Assembly: GCF_016745235.1 (NCBI RefSeq)
Contig: NZ_JAELVM010000001.1
Location: 1,873,856 to 1,937,855, forward strand
Direction: 5' to 3'
Source: Chryseobacterium endalhagicum
GTDB taxonomy: Bacteria; Bacteroidota; Bacteroidia; Flavobacteriales; Weeksellaceae
Length of the DNA stretch: 64,000 bases
Part shown: one piece after another, positions 51,807 through 60,416 of the stretch
Position numbering within the stretch: the first letter of the stretch is position 1
Layout of the letters: the number at the start of each line of letters is the position of its first letter
The notes under the pieces: model-generated
What the model was told of the DNA's origin: nothing
Databases searched by the model: none
The model's input: only the letters and a program-made list of their open reading frames with translations
Translations under genes and position numbers: made by a program

Positions 51807-52823
51807 ATGAAAAGAAATCTACTATTTTGCTTGGCGTTAGCTTCAGCAATATCTGCTTCTGCGCAGGTTTTAGAAACTGAAAATTACAATTCCTACACAT
51901 TAGGAAATGTTGCAGCCTCTACTACGGGAACGGTTGCAGGACAGGGAGGAATGACTTTGTATAATGGTGCCGCAGCCGATTATCAGATTGTAAATGGTGA
52001 TGCTGCCCATGGAAAATATCTTCAGGTAACAGGAGGTTCGGATGGTACAGCAGCATCTTCACGCTATGTTTTTAAAAGCGGACTGGAAGCAGCCTGGGCA
52101 GCAAGAACACCTGGAAATAATATCATTAAAGGAAGAGCGGAAATTTATACCGGAACTTCTACCAACCAGCATGCATCCGGAGTGGCTATTTATGGTGCAG
52201 ATGACGGAATTGTTGGGGTAAGATACAACTCACAGACGAAGCTGATGACAGGACTGGCTTATCTTGATACAGGATTGAGTGGTGCTTTCTATACCATTAC
52301 AGGTATTTCTGCAACAGTATATCCTGCAAACACCTGGGTGACAGTAGGATATAGCTACAACAAAACAACCGGAGACATTACCTATACCATTGGAAACGCC
52401 GCGCCGCTTACGCTTACTGTAAATGGAGCAACTACCGTAGCGGATATTGACCCAACGGAATTTGATGTGTACAGCTCACCTTACAGAGCTTCTGCAACAG
52501 CTCCGGTAAATACGGGACCAACAACTTTTGGTATTGATAACTATTCTGTACATGCAGGAAACAACACTACACTGGCAACAGTTGAAAACGATGCCAGAAA
52601 ATCTTCAATCATTGCTATCGGGCCAAACCCTACCGCTGATTATCTGAACATCCTTACAGAGATGAAAATCACTAATCTTGAAATCTTTGATATGTCCGGG
52701 AAAAAACTTCCTGCTCAGCTTGAAGGAAATAAGGTAGATGTGAAGAACCTTAACTCAGGAAGTTATATCGTAAGCTTTGAAACAAAAGACGGAAAAACGA
52801 TCGAGAAATTCATTAAAAAATAA
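51807..52823 (+). CDS. T9SS cargo protein, LamG-like (paralogue of 55067 gene)
   Basis: A 338-residue exported protein. Signal peptide MKRNLLFCLALASAISASAQ; N-terminal part LETENYNSYTLGNVAAST and AAWAARTPGNNIIKGRAEIY shared with the gene at 55067; beta-sandwich to about 250; type A sorting domain at about 265-338 (IAIGPNPTADYLNILTE, NLEIFDMSGKKLPAQ, NLNSGSYIVSFETKDGKTI). Its last 154 bp (from 52678) are almost identical to those of the next gene. Confidence 0.87.
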   Translation: MKRNLLFCLALASAISASAQVLETENYNSYTLGNVAASTTGTVAGQGGMTLYNGAAADYQIVNGDAAHGKYLQVTGGSDGTAASSRYVFKSGLEAAWAARTPGNNIIKGRAEIYTGTSTNQHASGVAIYGADDGIVGVRYNSQTKLMTGLAYLDTGLSGAFYTITGISATVYPANTWVTVGYSYNKTTGDITYTIGNAAPLTLTVNGATTVADIDPTEFDVYSSPYRASATAPVNTGPTTFGIDNYSVHAGNNTTLATVENDARKSSIIAIGPNPTADYLNILTEMKITNLEIFDMSGKKLPAQLEGNKVDVKNLNSGSYIVSFETKDGKTIEKFIKK

Positions 52824-52831
52824 TTCCTGCT
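52678..52831 (+). repeat. 154-bp near-identical tract, copy 1
   Basis: Covers the last two thirds of the sorting domain and 8 bases after the stop. It matches 53795-53948 with a single difference (A against G at 52736/53853). The proteins differ completely upstream. Confidence 0.9.
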
Positions 52832-52847
52832 ACAATTCAGGATTCAC

Positions 52848-52872
52848 AAAACGCTCCATTTGGGGCGTTTTT
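52848..52872 (+). terminator. Terminator after 51807 gene
   Basis: AAAACGCTCC, loop ATTT, GGGGCGTTTTT. Confidence 0.82.
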
Positions 52873-53025
52873 ATTTTTGTAAAATCTTTATAATGGCGAA
52901 GACAATTAAATAATTATTCTTTTTTTTAATGATTTTATTCGGGAATTACATTTTTATGCATTAAATATTTGTTTTATAGTGTATTGGAAATAATTTTAGA
53001 TATTAATTAACAATAAATATCTATT

Positions 53026-53940
53026 ATGAAAAAAAATCTATTTTTAACAGCATTGGTAAGTGCTGCTTTACAAATGAATGCGCAGACAGTTGTTTTTTCT
53101 CAGGCAGTTTCAGGGTCAACAGGTATTGTTTCCGATGCCATATCTAATGGTAGTTTTGTAGCATCTGCAGATGATTTTACCCTTACAAGCCAAAATAGAA
53201 TTACCAAAATAAAAGTTGAAGGATTTCAAAATGCCGGAACTCTTGAAACAACTGTTGCTACAGGATTGATGCTCTATATTTATGCCAATGATGCAGGAAA
53301 ACCTGCGGGAATACCGGGTAACCCTTTGGTAGCTCCAATTGCACAAATTGATATCGCTAAAGATGCACCAGGATATACCTTAACAAAAACAGGGGCAGAA
53401 TTCTATACTTTTAGTGTCGATCTTACTGCTGCATTAGCCAGCCCTTTGGTTTTGCAGGCAAATACTGTTTACTGGCTGGTTTTTGCTGCGAAAACAAATT
53501 TGCCAGATTTCAGTAGTACTGGTAATACGAGATTTAATTGGTTTACAGGCGTACAAGGAGGAAATACGGCTAAATTAGTTGATCCTGGTAACGCTTTTGG
53601 GACAAATTCTACTTCATGGCAAGATATTGCCCCACTAACGGGTGCAGCTGCCTATAATGGCTTAGCTTTTTCTATCGAAGGACAATCCACATTGGGAACA
53701 GCCGAGATATTCAGTAATGTAAAGGAAATTACGGTTTATCCGAATCCTGCTTCAGATTACTTGTTTATTAAAACTAAATCAAAAATAAATGCCATTGAAA
53801 TCTTTGATATGTCCGGGAAAAAACTTCCTGCTCAGCTTGAAGGAAATAAGGTGGATGTGAAGAACCTTAACTCAGGAAGTTATATCGTAAGCTTTGAAAC
53901 AAAAGACGGAAAAACGATCGAGAAATTCATTAAAAAATAA
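53026..53940 (+). CDS. T9SS cargo protein, unknown N-terminal domain
   Basis: A 304-residue exported protein. Signal peptide MKKNLFLTALVSAALQMNAQ; an N-terminal beta-rich domain at about 20-225 with blocks FVASADDFTLTSQNRITKIK, LMLYIYANDAGKPAGIPG and NTVYWLVFAAKTNLPDFSS, resembling the secreted domains often next to choice-of-anchor modules; type A sorting domain at about 235-304 (ITVYPNPASDYLFIKTK, IEIFDMSGKKLPAQ). Its tail is nearly identical to that of the gene before it. Confidence 0.85.
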   Translation: MKKNLFLTALVSAALQMNAQTVVFSQAVSGSTGIVSDAISNGSFVASADDFTLTSQNRITKIKVEGFQNAGTLETTVATGLMLYIYANDAGKPAGIPGNPLVAPIAQIDIAKDAPGYTLTKTGAEFYTFSVDLTAALASPLVLQANTVYWLVFAAKTNLPDFSSTGNTRFNWFTGVQGGNTAKLVDPGNAFGTNSTSWQDIAPLTGAAAYNGLAFSIEGQSTLGTAEIFSNVKEITVYPNPASDYLFIKTKSKINAIEIFDMSGKKLPAQLEGNKVDVKNLNSGSYIVSFETKDGKTIEKFIKK

Positions 53941-53948
53941 TTCCTGCT
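53795..53948 (+). repeat. 154-bp near-identical tract, copy 2
   Basis: Partner of 52678-52831 (offset 1117), one difference in 154 bp. The downstream terminators are also alike but less so. Confidence 0.9.
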
Positions 53949-53964
53949 AAAACTCAGGACTCAC

Positions 53965-53989
53965 AAAACGCTCCAATTGGGGCGTTTTT
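53965..53989 (+). terminator. Terminator after 53026 gene
   Basis: AAAACGCTCC, loop AATT, GGGGCGTTTTT. Confidence 0.82.
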
Positions 53990-54021
53990 GTTATTTTAGA
54001 TCAATAAAAAAATTAGAAAAT

Positions 54022-54726
54022 ATGTCAGATCAGAAAGTAGCTTATATTACAGGAGGAACCAAAGGAATAGGTTTCGGAATAGCCAGAATTTTACTGGAAA
54101 ACGACATCGCAGTGGCTTTTTCAGGCAGAAAAGGCGAAGATGTGGACAAAGCTGAAAAAGAGCTTAAACAATATTCGGAGAACGTTCTGGGAATTGTGTC
54201 AGATGTAAGAAGTCTGGATAGCGAAAAGGAAGCCGTAAAACACATTGTTGAAAAATTCGGAAGACTGGATTTTGTGATTGCCAATGCAGGTCTGGGGATT
54301 TTCAAGCCTGTAGATGAACTGAGTGCTGAAGAGTGGAACAGTATGATAGAAACTAACCTGACAGGTGCTTTTTATACGTTAAAAGCCTCTGTAGAAGAAT
54401 TAAAAAAGACGGAAGGGTATTATATTACGGTTTCCAGTCTGGCGGGGGCAAACTTCTTTGAAAACGGAACGGGCTACAACGCTTCAAAATTCGGAGTGGT
54501 AGGATTTACCCAGGCAGCGATGATTGATCTCAGAAAATACAATATCAAGTCTACAGTCATTATGCCGGGCTCAGTGGCCACGAATTTTAACGGAAATATT
54601 CCGTCAGAAAAAGATAACTGGAAGATTCAGCCTGAAGACATGGGAAATCTGGTATTGGATATTCTGAAAATGAACCCAAGAGTTCTGCCAAGTAAGATCG
54701 AGTTCAGGGCAACCAGGCCGGCATAG
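54022..54726 (+). CDS. Short-chain dehydrogenase/reductase (classical SDR)
   Basis: A 234-residue NAD(P)-dependent oxidoreductase. Cofactor loop YITGGTKGIGFGIARIL, NAG motif in FVIANAGLGIF, catalytic Ser in TVSSLAGANFF and the YxxxK pair in YNASKFGVV. Substrate unknown. The ATG at 54022 (MSDQKVAYITGG) is the likely start; an earlier in-frame position (53977) runs through the upstream terminator. It has no obvious link to the T9SS genes on both sides. Confidence 0.92.
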   Translation: MSDQKVAYITGGTKGIGFGIARILLENDIAVAFSGRKGEDVDKAEKELKQYSENVLGIVSDVRSLDSEKEAVKHIVEKFGRLDFVIANAGLGIFKPVDELSAEEWNSMIETNLTGAFYTLKASVEELKKTEGYYITVSSLAGANFFENGTGYNASKFGVVGFTQAAMIDLRKYNIKSTVIMPGSVATNFNGNIPSEKDNWKIQPEDMGNLVLDILKMNPRVLPSKIEFRATRPA

Positions 54727-54931
54727 GCTGGACATTGGAATGAGGAAAAAAATGAAAAACGAATTTTAGACTAAAATAATCCAATGATAAAACTTTAAGG
54801 TATTTGATTATTTAAAATTTGCGGTCTTATCTGTAGAAATGGGCTTGTCACTTAAAATATTCATCCTCAACTTAAAATCAGGAATCTGTATCTCTTGTTT
54901 TCGGGATTTAAAAACTCCCTAATTTTAGGTA
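54727..54931. other. Spacer after the SDR gene
   Basis: The 340-base spacer 54727-55066 is A+T-rich and shows no gene. Its right part holds the promoter of the next T9SS gene. Confidence 0.6.
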
Positions 54932-54962
54932 TTGATTTCACTTTTAAATTGAGGTAGGTTTG
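54932..54962 (+). promoter_or_regulatory. Promoter of the fifth T9SS island gene
   Basis: TTG (54932-54934), 20-base spacer, TAGGTTTG (54955-54962). It leaves a leader of about 100 nt before 55067. Confidence 0.7.
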
Positions 54963-55066
54963 CATTCATAAGTTGAAAATATAAATAGATTAATTGATAT
55001 TTAAGATAATTATTAATCAATTGTCAACTATATAACGATACGAATGTCAAATTAAAAAAATATTTT

Positions 55067-56083
55067 ATGAAAAAAGTTTTATCAGTGAGCGCGTTTTTAT
55101 GGGTCATATCCCTGACCATAAATGCCCAAACATTAGAAAGCGATACTTTTAATTCCTACACCATAGGAAACGTGGGAACAGTAGTTACGCCAACTGTAGC
55201 CGGACAAGGCGGATTTTACACGGATTTTTCAGGAGGAAACAATTCAGACGCACAGATTGTAAACATAGATACTGCGCATGACAAATCTCTGCAGCTTACC
55301 GGAAGTGCAACGGCAACCGGAACAAGATATATGTGGAAAAAGGGATTGGATGTAGCATGGGCTGCAAGAACACCGGGAAATGATATCCTTAAACTGGAAT
55401 TTAATTTGTACACCGGAAGTGCTGTAGGTGGCTCGGGCAGGGGAACTGTTCTGGTTTATGATGGAACCACCCATAAAACGCTGCTTGGAGCCGGATATGA
55501 TTACGCTTCAAAAAGAGCTGTTGGCATAGCCTACTATACCGATACGGCAACGGGTGTAACAGGAAATTATCTTTTTTATCTGGAGCCCAATACCTATACC
55601 TATCCTGCCAATACATGGATCACATTAAAATGTACTTTTAATAAAGCGACAGGAGTAGCTACGTGGACGAGCCCCGGAGGTATGGTTTACAGCCCTGCCG
55701 GAACCTATACACCGGCGGCAGTTGGGGTAGATCCTTTTGAAATGGACTTCGTTTCAGCGGTTGGAGCGGGAAATACAGTGGCTCACATCACGTCTTTTGA
55801 TAACTATTTACTATCAGCTACAAATGCTGCCGTGCTGGCCACAAAAGAGGCTGTTGCAGAAGAAAACAATGTTTTGGTTTATCCTAATCCTGCAACTGAT
55901 TTTATTACTGTACAGTCAAAGTCACCGGTTACTAAAGTAGAGATTTTTGATGCTGCAGGAAGAAAGATTAACAGTGAACTGAACCGTGATAAAATTGATG
56001 TAAGGAACCTCAATCCGGGAGTTTATGTCATTCATATTGAGACTAAAGGAAATCTGTTTTCTAAGAAATTTATCAAAAAATAA
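55067..56083 (+). CDS. T9SS cargo protein, LamG-like (paralogue of 51807 gene)
   Basis: A 338-residue exported protein with signal peptide MKKVLSVSAFLWVISLTINAQ. LESDTFNSYTIGNVG, AQIVNIDTAHDKSLQLTG and VAWAARTPGNDILK match the gene at 51807 block by block, so the two are paralogues although an unrelated SDR and another cargo gene lie between. Type A sorting domain at about 265-338 (VLVYPNPATDFITVQSK, VEIFDAAGRKI, NLNPGVYVIHIETKG). Its tail is diverged from the 154-bp tract. Confidence 0.87.
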   Translation: MKKVLSVSAFLWVISLTINAQTLESDTFNSYTIGNVGTVVTPTVAGQGGFYTDFSGGNNSDAQIVNIDTAHDKSLQLTGSATATGTRYMWKKGLDVAWAARTPGNDILKLEFNLYTGSAVGGSGRGTVLVYDGTTHKTLLGAGYDYASKRAVGIAYYTDTATGVTGNYLFYLEPNTYTYPANTWITLKCTFNKATGVATWTSPGGMVYSPAGTYTPAAVGVDPFEMDFVSAVGAGNTVAHITSFDNYLLSATNAAVLATKEAVAEENNVLVYPNPATDFITVQSKSPVTKVEIFDAAGRKINSELNRDKIDVRNLNPGVYVIHIETKGNLFSKKFIKK

Positions 56084-56109
56084 TCCGGATTATCTTCCGT
56101 ACTCAACAT

Positions 56110-56138
56110 AAAAACGCTTTACATTAAAGCGTTTTTAT
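56110..56138 (+). terminator. Terminator after the T9SS island
   Basis: AAAAACGCTTT, loop ACATT, AAAGCGTTTTT: perfect 11-bp stem. Confidence 0.88.
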
Positions 56139-56287
56139 TATTTTTAATGCGCTGAATAATAAATCAATATATATTATGCATGCATAATATATTTTTTGTT
56201 TATATTTACAGAAATTAAAAATATAAAATCTCTGCATGGGACCGACCGGTTTTTTATGCGTAAGGGGAGGAAAATAAAATAGTACAC

Positions 56288-57034
56288 ATGAAAATATTAG
56301 TTTGTATCAGTAGTGTTCCGGATACTACTTCCAAGATTAACTTTACAGCAGATAAATCTGCTTTCGACAAAAATGGAATTCAGTGGGTAATCAACCCGTT
56401 AGATGAATTTGCATTAACAAAAGCGGTTAAACTTCAGGAATCCCAGGGTGCAACTGTAACAGTGATCAACGTAGGAGATGCTGCTACAGAACCGGTGATC
56501 AGAAAGGCATTAGCTATTGGTGCCAATGATGCGGTAAGAGTAAACCTGGACCCTAAAGACAGCTATTCTACAGCAAAAGAAATTGCTGCTGTAGCTCAGA
56601 ACGGAGGGTATGACCTTATCCTTTGCGGGAAAGAGTCCATTGATTATAACGGGGGTTCTGTACCGGGAATGGTAGCTCAGTTATTGAACCAGCCTTTCGT
56701 GAATGCTTCTGTAGGATTGGATGTAAGCGGAAGTGAAGCTACGGCCATCAGAGAAATTGAGGGCGGTAAAGAAACAATATCAGTAAAATTACCTGCCATA
56801 ATCGCAGGACAAAAAGGATTGGTAGATGAAAAAGATCTTATCATCCCGAATATGAGAGGAATTATGTCTGCAAGAACGAAGCCTTTACAGGTAGTGGAGC
56901 CTTCTTCTTCTGAGGTGAAAGTTCAGGGAGTATCTTATGACAGCGTTCCGCCAAGAGCTGCTGTGAAAATGGTTTCTCCTGACAACCTGGATGAATTGGT
57001 AAGATTACTTCACGAAGAAGCTAAAGTAATCTAA
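56288..57034 (+). CDS. etfB: Electron transfer flavoprotein subunit beta
   Basis: A 248-residue ETF beta subunit, which passes electrons from acyl-CoA dehydrogenases to the respiratory chain with its alpha partner. ILVCISSVPDTTSKINF, IQWVINPLDEFALTKAV, DLILCGKESIDYNGGSVPGM and LPAIIAGQKGLVDEKDLIIP carry the AMP-binding and recognition-loop region. etfA follows after 110 bp. Confidence 0.96.
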   Translation: MKILVCISSVPDTTSKINFTADKSAFDKNGIQWVINPLDEFALTKAVKLQESQGATVTVINVGDAATEPVIRKALAIGANDAVRVNLDPKDSYSTAKEIAAVAQNGGYDLILCGKESIDYNGGSVPGMVAQLLNQPFVNASVGLDVSGSEATAIREIEGGKETISVKLPAIIAGQKGLVDEKDLIIPNMRGIMSARTKPLQVVEPSSSEVKVQGVSYDSVPPRAAVKMVSPDNLDELVRLLHEEAKVI

Positions 57035-57039
57035 AACTT

Positions 57040-57067
57040 AGAAGCTGGAAGTCAGAAGAAGGAAGGT
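57040..57067 (+). repeat. Heptamer word array (GAAGnnn) between etfB and etfA
   Basis: GAAGCTG, GAAGTCA, GAAGAAG, GAAGGTC in exact 7-bp register, followed by A-rich then TTTTAAA-type words to 57140. Confidence 0.6.
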
Positions 57068-57144
57068 CAAAAAACTTAATCTGAATCCACTTTTAATTTT
57101 AAATTTTTAAATCTCTCAATCTTTTAATTTTTAAATTTAACATA

Positions 57145-58092
57145 ATGGCAGTATTCGTATACGCAGAAAATATAAACGGAGTTTACAAAAAAGCAGCTCT
57201 GGAAGCAGTTTCTTATGCTAAAGCAATTGCAGATCAGGCAGGAGACACTGTTACAGCAATCTCTGTAAACCCAACGGATTCTTCAGATTTATTATACAAA
57301 TATGGAGCATCAAACGTTATCAATGTTAAAGACGAAGGTCTTAAAAGCTTCTCAGCAAAAGCATTTGCTCAGGCTGTAAGTGAAGTGGCAGACGGAAATA
57401 CTATTGTTTTCCCTCACACTACAGATGCTTCATCTATCGCTCCAATGCTTGCAGTAATGAAGAATTATTCTTTAATTACCAATGTTTTGGAAGCTCCTGA
57501 AAGTCTTTCTCCGTTCCAGGTGAAAAGAAGAGCATTCTCAGGAAAAGGATTTATGCATGCAAAAGCTGAAGGAAACGGGGTAATTATTACCGTTTCACAG
57601 AATGCTTTCGGAGTAAAAGAAAATGCAGTATCAGGTTCTGAAGAAGTGAAAAACTTATCAGTAGCCAACGAAGATACTAAAGTGATCTCTCACGAGCAGA
57701 GTTCAGGTAAATTAGACCTTAAGGAAGCTGAAGTTGTTGTTTCTGCAGGAAGAGGGATGAAAGGTCCTGAAAACTGGGGAATGATTGAAGAGCTTGCTAA
57801 TGTTTTAGGAGCTGCTACAGCATGTTCCAAGCCGGTTTCTGATATCGGATGGAGACCTCACACAGAGCACGTAGGACAAACAGGTAAAGCAATTTCACCA
57901 AATCTTTATATCGCAGTAGGAATTTCCGGAGCTATCCAGCACCTGGCGGGAGTAAACTCTTCTAAAACCATCGTAGTGATCAACAACGACGCTGAAGCAC
58001 CATTCTTCAAGTCTGCTGATTACGGGGTAGTAGGAGATGCATTCCAAATTATTCCTGCATTAACTGAGAAGATTAAAGCAATCAAAGGATAA
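57145..58092 (+). CDS. etfA: Electron transfer flavoprotein subunit alpha
   Basis: A 315-residue FAD-binding ETF alpha subunit. N-terminal domain with [18 protein letters not shown]-terminal FAD domain with [59 protein letters not shown] and [20 protein letters not shown]. It forms a heterodimer with EtfB encoded just before. Confidence 0.97.
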   Translation: MAVFVYAENINGVYKKAALEAVSYAKAIADQAGDTVTAISVNPTDSSDLLYKYGASNVINVKDEGLKSFSAKAFAQAVSEVADGNTIVFPHTTDASSIAPMLAVMKNYSLITNVLEAPESLSPFQVKRRAFSGKGFMHAKAEGNGVIITVSQNAFGVKENAVSGSEEVKNLSVANEDTKVISHEQSSGKLDLKEAEVVVSAGRGMKGPENWGMIEELANVLGAATACSKPVSDIGWRPHTEHVGQTGKAISPNLYIAVGISGAIQHLAGVNSSKTIVVINNDAEAPFFKSADYGVVGDAFQIIPALTEKIKAIKG

Positions 58093-58096
58093 GAAA

Positions 58097-58200
58097 GTCA
58101 ATAGAGAATTGTCAATTCGCTGCGCTGTCAATTATATAAGATTAATAGGTACAGCCAGCATTCACTTATGAAATAAAACTGACCATTCACTATTCACAAT
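58097..58200. repeat. Heptamer words of the GTCAATn family
   Basis: GTCAATA, GAGAATT, GTCAATT in 7-bp register (58097-58117), later GTCAATT again, then ACCATTCACTATTCACAATT near 58181-58200. Same vocabulary as 43217-43570. Confidence 0.65.
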
Positions 58201-58216
58201 TTTCACACATAAAAAT

Positions 58217-58246
58217 AAAAGTTCGGGCTTTTCCGGGCTTTTATTT
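58217..58246 (+). terminator. Terminator of etfBA
   Basis: AAAAGTTCGG, loop GCTTTT, CCGGGCTTTT with two G-T pairs, then ATTTTT. Confidence 0.6.
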
Positions 58247-58283
58247 TTGCGTAAAAAACTGAAAACACAATAAAAAATTAATC

Positions 58284-58291
58284 TATATTTG
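58284..58291 (+). promoter_or_regulatory. -7 element directly before start codon (leaderless candidate)
   Basis: TATATTTG ends 5 bases before the ATG at 58297; by the usual spacing transcription would start at the A of ATG. No TTG at the normal -33 distance was found. Confidence 0.5.
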
Positions 58292-58296
58292 TAGCT

Positions 58297-58896
58297 ATGG
58301 ATTATAAGCAGCTAATTATTCGCGGAATATCGTACAGCCAGACCCAATCGGGGGCTTACGCTTTGTTATTGGAACATGAAGAAACACATATAAAATTACC
58401 TGTTGTTATAGGAAATTTCGAGGCTCAGTCTATCTCGCTGGGACTGGAAAAAGACATCCATCCGCCACGTCCGCTTACCCATGATTTATTCACAAAATTT
58501 ATAGTTTCTGCCAATTATGAATTGGTTTCTGTAATTATTTATCAAATCGTAGACGGCGTATTTTTTTCTAATATCAATTTTAAAAATAAAGCTACCGAAG
58601 AAGAGCTGATCTTAGATGCAAGAACTTCTGATGCCGTTGCCATGGCCGTAAGATTCGATGCCCCTATTTTCACGACTCAGCAGGTGCTGAATGAAGCAGG
58701 AATTCTTCTTGAGCTGGAAGACGTTTCAAAAGAAGAACAGCCGTTCTCTGAAACCGTACAGTCTGAAGATAATTTAAAAGATTTATCTATGGAGGAGCTT
58801 CAGAAATTACTGGAAGATGCTGTAAAAGAAGAAGACTTTGATACGGCTTTGGAAATCCAGGAAGAAATTAAAAGGAGGAAAAAGAAAATTGATTAA
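58297..58896 (+). CDS. Bifunctional nuclease (DUF151) with UvrB/UvrC-like tail
   Basis: A 199-residue protein. The DUF151/BFN domain occupies about 1-135 (LPVVIGNFEAQSISLGLE, RPLTHDLFTKFI, LDARTSDAVAMAVRFDAPIF), the last block holding the conserved Asp/Ala pattern. The C-terminal part has an acidic helix and a UvrB/UvrC motif at about 165-199 (LLEDAVKEEDFDTALEIQEE). Family members show Mg-independent DNase/RNase activity in thermophiles and plants. The nucleoside transporter gene starts 22 bp downstream. Confidence 0.9.
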   Translation: MDYKQLIIRGISYSQTQSGAYALLLEHEETHIKLPVVIGNFEAQSISLGLEKDIHPPRPLTHDLFTKFIVSANYELVSVIIYQIVDGVFFSNINFKNKATEEELILDARTSDAVAMAVRFDAPIFTTQQVLNEAGILLELEDVSKEEQPFSETVQSEDNLKDLSMEELQKLLEDAVKEEDFDTALEIQEEIKRRKKKID

Positions 58897-58918
58897 AAGA
58901 GACACTTTATACTAAACT

Positions 58919-60301
58919 ATGAATTTAAAATTACGACTGACCATCCTCAGTTTTCTCCAGTTTTTTGTTTGGGGAGCATGGCTGATTACGATGGCTAATT
59001 TTTGGTTCGGTACAAAACACTGGGACGGAACCCAGTTCGGGGCCGTTTTCGGAACCATGGGAATAGCTTCCATTTTTATGCCGACCATTACCGGGATTAT
59101 TGCTGACCGCTGGGTAAATGCGGAACGTATCTTTTCGGTACTGCACATCCTGTATGGCGTTATACTATTTATACTGCCTCATTCCGCAGATCCTAATTCT
59201 TTCTTCTATCTGATGCTTTTGGCCATGTGTTTTTATATGCCGACCATTGCACTGGCGAATTCCATTTCTTACACCGTTTTGAAAAACAGTAATCTGGATG
59301 TGGTGAAAGACTTTCCGCCGATCCGTGTCTGGGGAACCATTGGGTTTATTGTAGCCATGTGGATTACCAATCTTACAGGAAACAAAGCTACGGAAGGACA
59401 GTTCTACATTGGTGGAGCTATCGCGATATGTCTGGGAATTTATGCACTGACGTTACCGAAATGTCCGCCGCAGAAGCTGATTGATAAAAATGCACCGTTA
59501 TCCGAGCAGTTGGGTCTGAACGCGTTCAAGCTTTTCGGAAGCTACAAAATGGCCCTGTTCTTTTTGTTTTCCATGCTTCTGGGAGCGGCACTTCAGCTGA
59601 CCAATGCCTACGGAGATGTATTCTTAAGTGAATTTTCACATTTCCCGAAATATGCAGATTCATTTGTAGTACAGAGATCTACGATTATTATGTCTATCTC
59701 TCAGGTATCAGAAACCCTTTTTATTCTGGCGATTCCTTTCTTCTTAAAGAAATTCGGGATTAAAAAAGTAATGCTGATGTCTATGCTCGCATGGGTATTG
59801 AGATTTGGATTCTTTGCCTACGGAGTTCCGGACGGATTCGGGCTTTCGCTGATCATCTTCTCGTGTATCGTATACGGAATGGCTTTTGATTTCTTCAATA
59901 TTTCAGGGTCTCTTTTCGTAGAAACCACTACCGACAAAAAGATAAGATCATCCGCTCAGGGGTTGTTTATGATGATGACCAATGGTTTCGGAGCGCTGTT
60001 CGGAAGTTATATTGCAGGTTGGGCGATTGATAAATTTTTCACACACAGATTTACGAATGTTGCAGATTTGTCTACGTATCTGGACACAACAGCAGATAAT
60101 CCTACTTTCCTGCAGATTCTTAAAAACAGTTTCAACTCGGCAGTAAATGCAGACGGGACGCTTTCGTCCGTAGTCATGGTGAAGGACTGGCAGAACATCT
60201 GGCTGTCTTTTGCGATCTATGCATTGATTCTTGCCGTATTTTTTGCGGTTTTATTCAGACATAAACATAATCCGGAAGAAGTTTCTTCAGTGAAACATTA
60301 A
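58919..60301 (+). CDS. Nucleoside permease (NupG/XapB-like MFS)
   Basis: A 460-residue transporter with 12 hydrophobic segments. MNLKLRLTILSFLQFFVWGA, WLITMANFWFGTKHWDGTQF, PTITGIIADRWVNAERIF, DFPPIRVWGTIGFIVAMW and GMAFDFFNISGSLFVETTTD match the nucleoside:H+ symporter family. It imports nucleosides, which fits with udk in the same chromosome region. Probably co-transcribed with the nuclease gene 22 bp upstream. Confidence 0.92.
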   Translation: MNLKLRLTILSFLQFFVWGAWLITMANFWFGTKHWDGTQFGAVFGTMGIASIFMPTITGIIADRWVNAERIFSVLHILYGVILFILPHSADPNSFFYLMLLAMCFYMPTIALANSISYTVLKNSNLDVVKDFPPIRVWGTIGFIVAMWITNLTGNKATEGQFYIGGAIAICLGIYALTLPKCPPQKLIDKNAPLSEQLGLNAFKLFGSYKMALFFLFSMLLGAALQLTNAYGDVFLSEFSHFPKYADSFVVQRSTIIMSISQVSETLFILAIPFFLKKFGIKKVMLMSMLAWVLRFGFFAYGVPDGFGLSLIIFSCIVYGMAFDFFNISGSLFVETTTDKKIRSSAQGLFMMMTNGFGALFGSYIAGWAIDKFFTHRFTNVADLSTYLDTTADNPTFLQILKNSFNSAVNADGTLSSVVMVKDWQNIWLSFAIYALILAVFFAVLFRHKHNPEEVSSVKH

Positions 60302-60328
60302 TTCTATTGAACTGATTATTAAAATATT

Positions 60329-60364
60329 AAATTGCACTTTCAAAAAAAGTGCAATTTTTTTTTA
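60329..60364 (+). terminator. Terminator after the nucleoside permease
   Basis: AAATTGCACTTT, loop CAAAA, AAAGTGCAATTT, then TTTTTTT: perfect 12-bp stem. Confidence 0.9.
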
Positions 60365-60416
60365 TTTTCGGGCAACCTTTTATAGTAAATCCCGTCTTAT
60401 AGATAGAAACTGATAC

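Noticed and set aside
49292..56083. Polysaccharide utilisation locus
   Set aside because: No SusC/SusD pair or glycoside hydrolase is seen; the genes are T9SS cargo proteins of unknown ligand.
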